Source: Voacanga thouarsii
Taxonomy: Eukaryota; Streptophyta; Magnoliopsida; Gentianales; Apocynaceae
Assembly (NCBI GenBank): GCA_026120185.1
Contig: JANUWF010002425.1
Location: 1,798,001 to 1,862,000 of the forward strand
Reading direction: 5' to 3'
DNA: 64,000 bases
The translations under genes were made by a program, and so were the position numbers. The notes under the pieces were generated by a model. The model had not been told where the DNA came from and made no database searches. It was given only the letters and a program-made list of their open reading frames with translations. Shown piece by piece: positions 1 to 11,867 of this stretch (its first letter is position 1; each line of letters begins with the position of its first letter).

Positions 1-1391
1 CAAACTTGAAAAGGTTTCACCTTTAAGTCACTTAAAGAACCTTCTTTTACAAGTCTTTGTATTCTATTTAGATTAATATGACCAAGTCTAAGATGTCATA
101 GGAGAGTCTCATTAGTAGGAGATAACTTAATGCGTTTGTTAGTTTCAGTATGATATAATGAACTATTGGTAGGTTTCAAAAAATACAGATCATTATTTAA
201 ATATCCACGACATATCAAAGATTTATTCAAAAATATCTCTACTGAAAATTTATAAAACTTAATAGAATATTTTTGTTTGAATAACAAAGAAACCAACATC
301 AAATTTCCATAAATGTCGGGAATATAATAACAACATTTCAAAACTTAATAGAATGTTTATTATTAAAATAAAGATAAACATCTCCAACAGACTCTTGCAA
401 ATATCACCGATCCTGTGCCAACTCTTAGAGTATGCTCTCCTTCATTGAGATGTCTGGTTACTTGGAACCCCTGCAATGAATTGCAAACATGGTTAGTGGC
501 TCCAGAATCTACTATCCGGGTATTTGTAAAATCAACCACTAAACAAGTTTCAATGTAGGATAACTCACCAGTACATTGCTTGCGTTTAGCTAAGTAATTT
601 GGGCACTGTGTCTTCCAATGTCCCTTTTTCTTGCAGTGGAAAAATTTGCCTTTGGGCTTTTCATCCACTTTTGCTTTCTTAACCTGCTACTTAGGCCCTT
701 TATTATTATTCTGTTTCCTCTTATTTCCTCCTTTGCCCTTAGGCTTGGAAGAGGAAGATCCAGCATGAGTTAGAACAAGAGCGTTGCCACTTTCCACTTT
801 TAGGGTAGCCTCGACGCTCTCAAGCTCCTTCATTAACTCTGTAAGAGACATCTCCATGTTGTTCATGTTATAATTAACTTTGAACTATGAGAACATCTCT
901 GGAAAAGTTTCTAGAGCCATGTCAACTTGAGTCTCAGGCTTAATTTCTACCCCTAAGACCTCTGCCACGTTAAACTGAGCTATCAATTCTAACATATGAT
1001 CCCTTATGGGCGTTCCAGGTTTCATGCACATATTTATTATGCGCCTTATTGCTGCTTGACGGGCCTGACATCCGTTGTGCTCAAACATTTGCTGGAGGCT
1101 TATCATGATGTCTGTAGTGGTTGTCATGTTCTCATGTTTCTGCTGCAACACATTTGAGATAGATCCCAAAATGTAGCAGCAAGCCATCTTATCAGAACTT
1201 AACCACTTATCATAAGACTCCTTTTGTTCGTGCGTGGACTGTTTAGTAGGCTTAGCAGGACACGGTTCAATTAGCACGTATTTGAGCTTCTCAGTAGTGA
1301 GTACGATTATGATGTTACGTTTCCAATCAATAAAATTTTCTCTAACTAGTTGGTTATTTGTTAAAATTTGGGATAAAGTGTTGGAAGTCAT
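1..1391 (-). pseudogene. copia gag-protease-pre-integrase fragment, decayed
   Basis: Gag begins at 1391 (MTSNTLSQILTNNQLV...) and shows the copia-type gag fold region with the WK pair near residue 23. It is stopped near 885 by TAG where the context favours a glutamine codon. Downstream, still minus strand, come a lysine-rich linker, a CCHC-like knuckle at about 600-640 in which the first Cys is Phe (FFHCKKKGHW), and the protease motif DSGATNHVC at about 485-515. A frameshift near 370-400 then leads to a pre-integrase segment (96-341, DIYGNLMLVSLLFKQ). Gag packages RNA and the protease cleaves the polyprotein. With two in-frame stops and a frameshift this copy cannot make a functional product. 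Confidence 0.85.
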
Positions 1392-1527
1392 TTTTCTGAA
1401 ATAAAATAAAATAAAATATATGAGCCATTCATCATATCATGATGCATGATCGATATAAAATAGTATGATGCATGATAAATATGATAATATTTTAAGTAGT
1501 AATAGAAACTACTATCAAAATATGACA

Positions 1528-1664
1528 ACCTAAAACTCTACAGTAACATGTACCTCTATAGGAGATAACAATGTAACTTATAGTTAGGTCAAGATTCACA
1601 ACCTAAAACCCAAATGTAATATGCACCTCTATATGAGATAACAATATAACTTATAGTTAGGTCT
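1528..1664. repeat. two tandem copies of a 73-bp unit in the copia leader
   Basis: The sequence from acctaaaactc at 1528 repeats from 1601. Each unit contains acctctatnnGAGATAACAA and ends with acttatagttaggtc. It lies between gag and the LINE insertion in the untranslated leader of the minus-strand copia. Function is unknown. Confidence 0.75.
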
Positions 1665-1986
1665 GGATCATCTCACTAAAATTAATATATCTTGCATCTA
1701 TATGTAATATTAGTTTTAGTGTTGTTAATATTTTGACCATCATAGATATTATTTAGATATTCTATAGGAAATCCTTATAATGTCTTCAATTAAAGTGTAA
1801 CCCTTATATTCAATTTTTTTTTTTAATATAAAGTTTTCAATCCAATCACATCACCTATAGGGTAATTATGAATGAATTAAACTTTAAAAAAAATAATTAA
1901 AAATTTGATACCTAATCTAGTAACCAATAAAACGTTGCCTTCCTATAGGGAGACCATTTAAAATGGCACGAAGCAAACGTTAATTT

Positions 1987-2783
1987 TTTTTTATGCAAAT
2001 GTAAATGGTTTAATATTAATCAATAAGAATTTACATGAATTACTAGTTTGCAGTCGAGGAGACTACAAACTAGAGGATCTCAATACATGTCTCAAAATTA
2101 GTCTTAACATGAGGGTACAAAGCAAAAATTATAGTGTATACATGTGTTTTAATCTTCTTCACTATATCTCCCGGATGACAGGCTACACCCTCGAAAATTG
2201 CCTTGTTACGGGCAATCCATATGTAATAAAAAGTGGCCGCCAAAGCGAGTAGACTTGGCCTTAGAAACCCATGAGGTACCCTCGTTGGCATGCTTATACC
2301 ACCTAAGACAATCTATTGCTTGAATTCAAAGACTGTGGAACTCCTAACCAAGTTTCCACTTCTGTCCAGATAGTAGCGGAGACCGCGCATTTGAAGAACA
2401 AATGATTCATCGTTTCAGGCTGAGATTTACACAAAGGACATGTTGAGTCATCCAGTCTGAACACAAGGGCATCTTTGGTCTTAAGCTTGCCCTTCGCACA
2501 TAACTAAAGAATGAATGAGTGTTTGGGCATTAAACCCTGCTTCCATATAGTATTAGCCTAATACATAGACCGTGAAGTAGATCTAAGATAGTCATAAGCA
2601 AGAGAGGTGAAAGAAGTAATACAATTGCCCCATGACTGAAGAAGATCAGCAGCACAGTGAGAGTTACCTTCACGCTCTACGAACATGTCTCTTATTGCCA
2701 GCAATTTACAAAACAAGGGGGAATGTTCCTTATGATCTTCGATTTCCCAAATGGAGCCGCCTTTCAAGTAGTAGTGGTCCACC
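1987..2783 (-). mobile_element. 5'-truncated L1-type LINE fragment inside the copia leader
   Basis: Minus-strand 3' end of an L1-clade LINE. The A-rich tail appears as the T-run near 1984-1992. The coding remnant 2070-2291 carries the zf-RVT C-terminal signature ATFYYIWIARNKAIFEG, and 2558-2788 is further upstream ORF2. The flanks agcaaacgttaattt (1972-1986) and agcaaaccttaattt (2784-2798) form a 15-bp target-site duplication with one mismatch, so this is a genuine 5'-truncated insertion. It is the same family as the LINEs at 6336, 12199 and 59809. Confidence 0.85.
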
Positions 2784-3123
2784 AGCAAACCTTAATTTTA
2801 CTAATGGGCTAATAGGGGAGGCCTAAGATTTATTAAAATTAACCATTTCACACTTATTTTTCTAATAAAAATATTAATTTTTTATGCATAACTAAATAGT
2901 ACCTAGAACAGTGTTAATGCAAACTATATGGTATGTTAACATGAATGATATATAATTCAACTAAATTAAATAGTAAAAACTATAAAAAAATAATTTTATG
3001 GCCAACCTAGACTCAAAAATAAAATTACAAAATTACAAATGAAAATCTAATTGGCTAACAAAATAGCCAAGCTTCAATCTTCTGCAATATTAATTTGTTG
3101 TACGTCACCATCATAAGATCATC

Positions 3124-3180
3124 AGTGGTCCATTGGTTAGCACTTGGGGCCTTCACCCTTGAAAACAAGGATCAAATCTC
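3124..3180 (+). other. tRNA-like (SINE-head-like) sequence in the copia leader
   Basis: The stretch tggtccattggttagcac resembles a Pol III A box and aggatcaaatctc, about 35 bp on, resembles a degenerate B box. There is no plausible full cloverleaf, so it is not a tRNA gene. It may be a captured SINE head next to the GC-rich block that follows. Confidence 0.35.
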
Positions 3181-3186
3181 ATCATG

Positions 3187-3465
3187 AAACCAGCGCGCAC
3201 CAGCCCAGGCTAGCACGCACCAGCCCAGGCCAGTGCACACCGACGCCCAGGCAACTTTGCACCAGCCCAGGCCTGGCTCACGCATGCCCGCTGGCCCAAC
3301 CGAGCTGCTAGCATTGGGCTAGCCTGGTCCTGTGCCAGTCCTGCGCCGAGCTGCCTTCAGCGTGCACTACCTTCAACCAGGCTGCCTGTAGCTTAGCGTC
3401 CCTTCAGCCAGGCTGCTGCACTCTATCTGCCTTCAGCGTGCAGCAATGATCCACCATCCAGCGAT
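3187..3465. repeat. GC-rich degenerate repeat block (CACCAGCCCAGGC-like)
   Basis: A sharply GC-rich island in AT-rich surroundings. It holds repeated short units such as caccagcccaggc at 3197-3245 and ccttcagc(g/c)(t/a)g at 3354-3440. It has no convincing ORF. Its composition differs from the copia around it, which suggests capture or local expansion. Confidence 0.6.
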
Positions 3466-3750
3466 TGTGACGAACAACTCCAATGATGTTTACAATATTT
3501 TTTTAAACAACATAAAATTAAATTTAAAAGAAAATTCAAAAGGGAAACATGGAGACGTAATCCACCATTTTTGTTACAAGACTCGATAATACTTATACAT
3601 ATTTACCGAATCAAAAACTATGGCCATAAAATTATTTTGAACAGAATTAATCAAATCATTCACTATGAATATAAATGCATTATTCCTACACCGCTCAACT
3701 AAATATATGCATAAAAAGACTTAATGTTAACACATAAATACATATCAAAA

Positions 3751-3768
3751 CCTATCTCTGATACCAAT
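3751..3768 (-). promoter_or_regulatory. copia primer-binding site (initiator tRNA-Met type)
   Basis: On the minus strand, ATTGGTATCAGAGATAGG follows directly after the LTR end. TGGTATCAGAG is the usual plant copia match to the 3' end of initiator tRNA-Met, which primes minus-strand DNA synthesis. Its position fixes the inner LTR boundary at 3769. Confidence 0.85.
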
Positions 3769-4404
3769 TGTTAGTTAATAGGATCAATATGCTTATGTAT
3801 CAACCAGATTAAATCTTGAGAATGCATGAAAACGGATCATACCTTTATAGATATCATCTTCACCAATACGTTTCCTGAAGTCTTTGACCCTCTGGTAATG
3901 CTTCAGACCTCCAAGTCTTTTTCAATGTAATCTCCCTAGACCAAAAAATTGTTAATCGTATTTTGTTTCTCTCTTTGTTGAGGGTGGACTCACACAAAAC
4001 TGAGAGAAAAACTCAGAGAACAACAACAATGATTCTTACGTATATCTCTGAAATAGAGTTATATCCCAATATGTATATTAGATACTATCTCAAAATACGA
4101 ATCCTGATAGAATAAAAAAAGTATAGTTTGGTACAACTATTTTCACTTATCCTATTCCATCTCAAATACAATTTTTGGTTTCCTGCAATTTTCATTAATA
4201 AATTATAATTTATTATTGTCTCATAATTAGGAGCCACTGAAGGGACCTGACCGGATACAATTAGACTAAGCTCCAATAAATTATTTTGTCAATAAAAATA
4301 ATTATTAATTACGTTCTACTCCACTAAAAGAACGTAACTGCACTCTTAGTCTAATCGCAATTACTAGAGTTAATAATTATATCCAATGATTGATCGATCC
4401 AACA
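3769..4404 (-). repeat. copia 5' LTR, short form (636 bp)
   Basis: Bounded by TGTTAGTTAATAGG at 3769 and GATCCAACA at 4404, followed by the target sequence ACAAG. It aligns well with 60478-61426, the inner part of the longer LTR at the right end of the window. That LTR has about 740 bp more at the opposite end plus a roughly 315-bp insertion. The short form still has TG...CA ends and a target site, so it looks like a complete LTR variant and not a random truncation. Confidence 0.8.
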
Positions 4405-4810
4405 ACAAGTATGGGAATCCCTAATGCAAGAACTAATTTTTTGCCAATATCTCTATCCGGAGACACACAGCATCAACCAACCAGAATAGTCATGCGAATA
4501 ATGGTCCGAGTAACTTCGTTTTGGATTGGTCTACCTTAATCCCTACTAGTTATAGCCAAAGCAAAGATTATGAAACCAACAAGAGAAGCTATGATGAAGA
4601 ACATAGCCCATAATGAGGGAGTTTTTCCGGAAACCAGTAACAACAAAGCAAGCTAAAGAAGATCAACATCATACTAAATTGATAACAAACAATCAATGGT
4701 CAGTTCAAAAAATTCATGCAATCTATGTTGTAAGCTCCTATGGTTAATAATATTCCATCATTCAAAATAAGAATTGAGAATAAGAAGGTCAAGACGTTCA
4801 CTAAACCCAT
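4405..4810 (-). pseudogene. tetraspanin pseudogene, 5' part
   Basis: Tetraspanins are four-pass membrane proteins of plasma-membrane microdomains. On the minus strand the remnant starts MGLVNVLTFLFSILIL at 4810, like the first transmembrane segment of plant tetraspanins. It continues in shifting frames and ends with KISSCIRDSHTC at 4405-4440, which matches the large extracellular loop. Several frameshifts and stops separate these pieces, and introns are no longer recognisable. At 4404 it is cut by the copia element inserted within the SHTC-GK stretch. The homologous copy on the plus strand ends at 59562. The family call rests on motifs in the expected order; the subfamily is not determined. 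Confidence 0.82.
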
Positions 4811-5285
4811 CAATTCGTTGGTGCAAGATCTCCTTTTTCTAGCTAGTAAGTCTAATCTAGCTGGAAATTAGATTATTCCAATGATAAATATCAAAATTTA
4901 TCGAGGGTTTTAGAGTTGAATTAATATTAGACGACTGAAAATTATTTTCTAAAGGAAATTAAGAGAATATTATGAGACAATTATCTATGGGGTAATGGGA
5001 AGAGGAACATAAAAAAAAAAAAAAAAATGGATCAGAAATGAACAAACACATCGTTTTTTGGATGAATCATATATTGTTCACAATATTGTAGCAAAATACC
5101 CACTGTTAACTATTTTCCATTCATCAACAACCCAACCTATCACAAAAATAGTACTTCTTCAGAATGCGCCACTATTAGAATGAGGCTCAAAATCAAAAAA
5201 AGAAAAAGAAAAAAAAACCATAGCGGCATCAAGAATCAAGATGCATTGTCGCACAAGCTTATGCTAAATAAGGATTTAGGAACTC

Positions 5286-5567
5286 TTAATGCTTTAGATT
5301 TGTTTTGCCATTTTTATTGAATAGAAAGTAACAAAAATTTTGAAAGAAGCAATTATATAAACACTTAGAATGACACAAAAAAGCCAAGAGAGAATAGAGA
5401 CCCAAAGGAGCTTCAACCTTTTTCAAGATTGATAGATGTCTCTGCATTAGGCGCACAATGTGCTTAATTTTAGGCATTGTAACAGGAAGTCCAAAAATCT
5501 CAGAAGCTCGAAAATGGAGTGTGATGTGTTTGCTCAATACAAATAGTGTATAATGGAGACTGAACAC
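5286..5567 (-). other. unrecognised exon-like ORF in the inverted duplication
   Basis: A 93-codon minus-strand frame containing EIFGLPVTMPKIKHIV followed by RLMQRHLSILKKVEAPLG. The inverted copy near 55190-56230 keeps similar wording (VLSKHTTLHF, HRMQRYLSILKKAEA) but is split by a hAT MITE. The shared stretch suggests a former exon or simply non-coding DNA duplicated with the tetraspanin locus. I do not recognise a family. Confidence 0.3.
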
Positions 5568-6335
5568 CGAGATAAAGTAGCTGAAAATTGGGATTTATTT
5601 GTTTCTATTTGTAGTGCTGGGTACAAACTTTGATAGAACACAAAGTACTTACCTAGTCTGTACTTGTGTGCATGCTATAAAATGTTTTTGTGATAGGTGT
5701 AATAATTTTTTTTATCCTTTCATGCAGTTAGACTAGTAGGTGTAAGAATTTATTTTTTGCAATTTAGGGTGCACTTGTTTTCAAACTATTTTTAAAAGAA
5801 TATTATTTTAAACTTTTTAAAGGAAAAAAATAAATATAATACGAATGAATTTAATTTGTAAAATATTAATAATTTTATTATTTATTTTAAGTATTTTGTC
5901 ATATTAAATTTTGAATTTATAAATTTTAAAATTATACTTATATATTTTTTAAAAAGCTTAAATAAATTTCAATTCAAATACACCCACCCCTAATTCATCT
6001 TCTTTTATTTAGATGTGTTCATCTTCCTTTTTATGATTTATTTTTTAATTTTTTTTACCTTCTCTCAATTTATTTTTTATGATTTTGTTTATCTCCTAAT
6101 TATTTATATTTTTTCTGATTGCAGTCGTCTTCTTTGGTACTTGTTTGAATGATGTTTAATTCTAACCTTTTCAAAAAGGTCTTTTTCAGAGTACAAAAAT
6201 ACTTATTTTACTATTTCCAAAAAAGAATAATTCTAAGTAAAAATCATCGTGGATGGAAGAGAAATGACCATTTAAAGCATTAACAAAAAGGACAAGAAAA
6301 CAGTCGGCTCTTCTAGCATTTTTGAAAATCTTACT

Positions 6336-9300
6336 CTTTTTTTTTTTTTATCAAAATGTAAAATGATTAATATTAATAAAAAGATATTTGTATGGTTGTT
6401 CACTAGTCCTTAGTCAAGGAGACTAATTGCTAGCGGATATGACTACAATTCTCAGAATTAGTCAAAATATTAGGGTATAAAGTAAAAATAACAGTGTACA
6501 CATGGGTTTTAATCCTTTTGACAATATTCAATGCTTGGCAAACATCCCCCTCAAAAACAGCCTTGTTACGAGCCTTCCAGATGTAGTAGAATGTGGCTGC
6601 CATAGCAGTAGCCTTTGCCTTAGTTAACCACGAAGACCTACGGTTGGCACACTTGTACCACTTAAGGCACGCACCGGACGTATTCATTGTTTGTGGCAAT
6701 CCTAGCCACCTTTTAATTTCCCTCCAAATAGTAGCAGAAATGGAGCACCTGAAAAATAAGTGGTTAGTCGCTTCTAGCTGTGACTTACGCAGTGGACATG
6801 ACATGTCTTCAAGCCGGAATACAAGTACATCTTTGGTCTTTAGCCTTCCCTTAGCACACAACCAGAGAATGAATGAGTGCTTTCGGGTTAGACCCTGCTT
6901 CCAAACAATATTAGCCCAATATACCTTGAATGTAGTTGGCCTCAGATATTCATAACCTTGAGAAGTGAACGAATTAGTACCCAAAGACTAAGTGTGAAGA
7001 AGGTCCGCCGCACTATGACTATCCTGTTCCCTGTCCAGTATCACGTCTCTGATTGAAAGCAATCTACGAAACAAAAGGGAATGGCTCCGATGATGGTTAA
7101 CCTCTCAAACTGATCTGCCCTTCATATAGTAATGGTCCAACGACTTGACCCACAAGGACTGTTTCTCTACTTGTACATCCCAAATGATTGTAGACAATAA
7201 TGCCCCGTTCCAAGCCTGTAAATTTCGCAAATCCAGTCCACCTTCAGTCTTGGGAAGACAAATATCTTTCCAGGCAACTAATGCATTTTTTGAGTTCCAC
7301 AGAAAATCCCTAGCTATCCTATCTAGCTGGCAAATAACAGCTGACGGAGTAGGAAGAATGGACAACCAGAAACACTCAACGCCTTAAAGAACAAACTGGA
7401 TCAATTGGAGTCGCCCTACATACGAAAGAGAACGTGCAGACCAGCTCCCAATGTAAGAGCCAATTCTATCAAGCAATGGTTTGTAGAAGATTAGCCTTAT
7501 TTTACCATTATTGATTGGTAAGCCAAGGTAGGGAAAAAGAAGTTCCCCAATAGGAATGCCCATGTCATCCAGGATACTCTCCTGTGTAGACCTCCGGATC
7601 CCAGCAGGATAAATATCTGACTTATCCTTGTTAATTTCAAGGCCCGAGCACCTCTTAAATACTTCCAAGCAGTCAAGGAGAGTTTGGACAAAAGAACAAT
7701 CTCCCCTAGCAAACAACATCAAGTCATCTACAAAAGCAAGGTGAGTAATCCTTAATGCCTCATACTTGGGATGATATCTGAATGGAGTCCCAAGTGTGTG
7801 CACTTTAACAACTCGTGAGAAATATTCCAAGCAAATGACGAACAACAAAGGAGAGATCGGATCCCCTTGTCGCAGACCTTTAGCACCTCTAAAAAAACCC
7901 TGCATAGTCCCATTTATAGCAACAGAGAAAGAAGTAGTGGTCACACACTGCTCAATCCAGTTCACAAAGATATGACGGAACCTAATTTCTGTAAGTAATT
8001 CTAGTAGGAAGTCCCAGTTAACTGAGTCATAAGCCTTCTTAAGGTCCACTTTAATCGTACATCTTGGAGAGACTCTTGTCCTGCTATACTCACGCATAAG
8101 TTCTCGAACCGGAAGGATATTATTAGTCATAAGTCTGCCATAGATGAAAGTAGTCTGAGAGATGTCTACAAGATGCGGAACAAACAACTTTAGTCTTTCA
8201 GCCAAAATTTTTGAGATAATCTTGTACACCATGTTGCAACAAGAAATTGGCCGAAAATCACCCACCCTCTCTGCATGTTCAGACTTGGGAACCAAAGTAA
8301 TAATAGAATGGTTGATTTTCTTTAATAATCTCCTAGATGTGAAGAATTTTGTAATAGCATCACATAAATTTTGTCCAACTGTATCCCAAGCTTTCTTGAA
8401 AAAAAGGGCAGAATAACCATCTGGACCTGGAGCTTTGCAGTCACCAATATCCCACAGGGCCAATTTAATATCTTGGATAGTGACATCCCTAATCAAGTCA
8501 TCCTTTAGGTCATGAGGAACCGTTGGCCCAGCACGAACATAGTCCACATTGATTTCCTGGCAACACACCTTAGTTCCCAGCAGGTTCCGGTAGTATTCCA
8601 CAAATTCATCAGCAAGAGCCTTAGGACTGTCAGTTATGTAGTCATCTTCCTTGAGAATCGAAGCAATGAAGCTCTTTTTTTTTATTCCGTTTGACAATAT
8701 TGAAGAAGTAACGAGTACTCTTGTCAGCTTGAGCAACATACTTACCTTTTGCAAGTTGCTGGTAGAACTTCATTTCTGCCTCCGCAATATACCATGCAGA
8801 CCGTTTACACTCCTTGAACTGTGCAATAAGATTTTGATCCACGGGGTTCTCAAGTAATAAGCTGTTGGGCATTAAGTACGGCTAAGTTTGCTTGTTCAAC
8901 ACGACCAGACAGGTGAGAGAATTCCAGTCTGTTTAATCTCCGGAAGTCCCGCTTTAGCTCTTTCAACCAACGGCAAAGAGTGAACTGGTGAAATCCCATG
9001 AATCTACGACCCCATACTCCCTTGACAATATTGTGAAACAAGTCATGGTCAGCCCAAAAATTAAGAAACCTGAATAGACGAGCGAGATCCCCAATATTGT
9101 CAACAAGCCGACCAAATGACGGGGCTATGATCGGAAAGAAACCCAATAGGTAGGAATTCCACCGATGCCTAGACATGGCATTGGAACCAAGCATCATTAC
9201 CCATGACTCGATCATGTTTTGACCATACCCTTGAATTAGTCCAAGTAAATCATGGGCCGACATACGAAAGGTCCTTCAGACCAGTATCAGCATATAATGA

Positions 9301-9550
9301 GGCAAAGTCCCTAATTTCATATGTAGTAGGCATGGTACCGCTGAGTTTATCGTCCACATGTAAATAAGTATTAAAATCACCTATAAGGATCCATGCCTCC
9401 GATAACGAGGAAAATAAGTGCTCAATCTCATTCCACAAAGTCCTTCTTGCCACAACGAATTGTAAGCATAGACGAAAGAAAAGAAATAAGTAACATGAGA
9501 AATCTTACATGTGATGCGAACCGTGATAGCTTGAGCCGAGCAATGGAATA
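6336..9550 (-). mobile_element. L1-type LINE, 5'-truncated, about 3.2 kb
   Basis: A minus-strand non-LTR retrotransposon. The poly(A) tail is the T-run at 6337-6349. Its 3' UTR shares tagtc(a)aggagacta with the other LINE copies in the window. Going 5' it carries the zf-RVT domain, thumb, reverse transcriptase and part of the endonuclease, and ends near 9550 within the endonuclease region. I could not identify a convincing target-site duplication. Confidence 0.88.
6430..9550 (-). pseudogene. LINE ORF2 (endonuclease part, reverse transcriptase, zf-RVT), decayed
   Basis: Target-primed reverse transcription enzyme of a plant L1-clade LINE. The largest open piece, 7384-8754 (456 codons), holds the RT palm with GDCKAPGPDGYSALFFKKAW, LRQGDPISPLLFVICLEY and the catalytic region LAFVDDLMLFARGD. 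FVDD stands where plant L1s usually have FADD. 7105-7365 continues with ARDFLWNSKN. 6430-6984 is the C-terminal zf-RVT domain (KHSFILWLCAKGRL, CPLRKSQLEATNHLFFRC, TFYYIWKARNKAVFEG). Upstream pieces at 8642-8872, 8850-9263 and 9250-9453 are broken endonuclease and linker (WILIGDFNTYLHVDDKLSG). Several stops and frameshifts make it non-functional. Confidence 0.9.
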
Positions 9551-9656
9551 AGTTAATAATCTGCTTTTGTAAGTAGATTTACACTTCATAAATTTGTTTT
9601 TACAAATTAAGTGAATAGAATAAAAGTTCACGTCCTACATAAATTTTGATTTGCGA

Positions 9657-9893
9657 GAAAGACAAAGAAAATAAAGACATCTTGTTGTATTCTTTCATAA
9701 AACTTCAGTTTCGAATTTCTCATTTGAGAAACCCCTTTTTTTTCCTTGCACTTGATTTAGATTTCTGTTTGATTTGAGGTAAAAGAAAGACAAAGAAAAT
9801 AAAGATAAAAAGTTGTATTCTTTCATAAAACCTCAATTTCAAATTTCTCATTGGAGAAACCCCTTTTCTTCCTTACACTTGATTTAGATTTCT
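9657..9893. repeat. imperfect tandem duplication, period 128 bp
   Basis: The sequence starting gaaagacaaagaaaataaag at 9657 recurs at 9785 and runs through ttgtattctttcataaaac and the cccctttt(t/c)tt(t/c)ccTT run. It is a local two-copy duplication in AT-rich DNA with no coding content. Confidence 0.8.
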
Positions 9894-11440
9894 TCTCTTT
9901 TATACTCATTTTTGCCTTTTTCTTGTATTATTTGATAGATTATTCACGTAAAACTTTAATTCCAAATAACATATGATAAATGGATGCCAAATATTATTGT
10001 TAAGCAAAGAATATTCTATTTTTAACCAACTAAATAAATTAATATTTTTTTCTAACAAAGTAGAAATCTGGAGTTTTGTGCAAGAATTAGCCTGGGCTAG
10101 GACAGGCAAACCATCATCCTATCGATAAATTTTGCATAAACTATTCTCAAATCTGTAATTAAAATCTTATAGAGTTAAATGTTCAGCTAATAATTAAAGT
10201 TGATTGCTTTTTCTCTCATCAGAAAAGAATGATGAATATTTGGTATAAGCTCTATGATTAGATTTTTTTACCTGAGCGGTCCCGCGCTGAAGCCTCATGC
10301 AGCTTTGATTTTATGAGCTCAAATATGAAGTGTCTTTCTAGTTTGAGTTCCTTTATTGTGAGCGACTAGCGTTTATCACCTCCAAATATCTTGGGTCGAT
10401 TATCCTGCATATGGCTTGGTGGTGGACTTCTTAAACTTTGATCTATATGTGGTTTCAAATGAAGAAGAATCCATAAATGGTTATATGAAGTAATTTATTT
10501 TTTTTAATCATCAAAAGGTGGAAATATTATGAAAATAAAAATAAATAAAACTTACAAGATACAAAGAGATGCCATTTTTTTTTTTTTTTTGAAGATTAAT
10601 ATATATCTGGATGCCATTTTTTACTTCTCATACTTACTTCATTTTTCTATTAGAATCCTGTTGTTTGTTTTGATGGATCAATCGACCTCTTGTAAGTTCA
10701 AAATCTTCAATTTAAAAAGTGCTAGTATTTTTCTGACCATATTGAGAAAGATTCAATTCCTTGAACTCTAATAATAAAAGACAAGAAGTATTAACATAAT
10801 CAACACAATAAAATTCTATTATTTTTTTAATACTCAAAAGTCTAATTAGTAATTATAAACTCATTTTTCACCTTTCTTTTTTTGGCTTTATTCGAATAAC
10901 AGGAAAGGTTATACTAAAAAGGAAAAAGAAAAAAAATTTCTCTCATAGGCATATTTGACTTTAGGAAAAAAACTTTTCTGCAGAATTACAGATTTTGCAA
11001 GAAACGAAATGCAATTTGCATGAGAATCACAATTTCCGTTTTAAACAAACATCACGTGCAAGGGGGAAAAAAAGGAATCTTTCCCACAATTTTCTCTTTT
11101 ATTCAATGTTACGTTGGAGGAATAAAAACCTGTAGGGTAGAGTAATACACGTTAACCAAAAAAAAAAAAAAAAAAGGTTACTATCCAAAGTTTAAATTTC
11201 TATAAAAACATCAATTTAATTTTGCTTGATATCAAAATTCTAAAATTTCTCACTTAACCATCTTCATTAAATTTCCATCAAATGTTTCCGTTAAATTTAA
11301 CATTTTTAAATACTTTTAGTGAGTTGATTGATAGTCAAATATACCCCCAAAAAAAAGTGAGAATTTGAAATTTTGAACATCAATCAGAAACACAATAAAT
11401 TTTGTATGGTAATTTAAAAAATAGCCAAAATTGTGCATTA
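9894..11440. other. AT-rich intergenic DNA, no gene recognised
   Basis: Only short frames (up to 80 codons) with low-complexity translations occur here. Poly(A)/poly(T) runs at about 10577-10590 and 11158-11175 hint at old retroposon tails, but no element body could be recognised. Confidence 0.5.
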
Positions 11441-11746
11441 TGTTATAGAATTTTGGCAGTGTCAGAATAAAATTTATATACAAAAAATCTCTGACTATTA
11501 TTTACACAATAATTTCTTCAACCGTCACTCTTTCTTTTCTCTCATAATTTTCTCCAACAATTCTCACACAATTGGTATATCTCAAGCTTGGGGAAGAGCT
11601 CTATTAGTGGAGTTAGTGAAGTTAATCATCTATGTCAACTAATTCCACTAATATAGATTAGTAGTGTTAATGGTGGACATCCATATACATTTTTCCACTA
11701 ATAGAATTAGTGCATTCACAACTAATCAAATAATGTATTCATAACA
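11441..11746 (-). repeat. putative copia 3' LTR (306 bp)
   Basis: It starts TGTTATAGAA at 11441 and ends GTATTCATAACA at 11746, giving the short inverted termini TGTTAT/ATAACA expected of a copia LTR. It lies directly beyond the purine-rich tract on the minus strand. No second LTR is in the window, so the 11441 boundary is inferred. Confidence 0.55.
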
Positions 11747-11867
11747 CTCCTCATTGGATGTCTATTACATAAAGAATATGACTTGTTAAAACCTTAGTAG
11801 ATAAAAATCTAGTGAGAAAAAAAATCTGCTGAAGGAAAAAGAGAACACTATTCTATATGTGTGCTTA

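Larger units (their letters stand above)
1..4404 (-). mobile_element. Ty1/copia retrotransposon, 5' half, cut by the window edge
   Basis: Read on the minus strand this runs 5' LTR (3769-4404), primer-binding site, a leader of about 2.4 kb, gag, zinc knuckle, protease and the GAG pre-integrase domain, and then leaves the window. The LTR outer end is followed at 4405-4409 by ACAAG, the target sequence inside the neighbouring tetraspanin pseudogene. The leader is unusually long because a LINE fragment sits in it, and it also holds short tandem repeats and a GC-rich block. The 3' part is outside the window. A minus-strand 3' half with a matching LTR end lies at 60478-64000. The copia assignment is firm; the clade is not. 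Confidence 0.9.
4405..6080. repeat. left arm of a host inverted duplication
   Basis: The reverse complement of this segment matches 54190-59562 in the same order: tetraspanin exon pieces, the (MQR)HLSILKK exon-like stretch, then an AT-rich flank ending near gtatttgaattg. Divergence is noticeable by eye. The left arm lacks three insertions found in the right arm (54656-55140, 55286-56110, 56769-59133) and serves as the empty-site reference for them. Apart from the two coding-like pieces listed separately, it holds only AT-rich sequence. Confidence 0.85.

Noticed and set aside
8162..8416. Plus-strand ORFs over the LINE reverse transcriptase (also 6593-6955, 7145-7387, 8651-8857)
   Set aside because: They are antisense shadows of the minus-strand ORF2.
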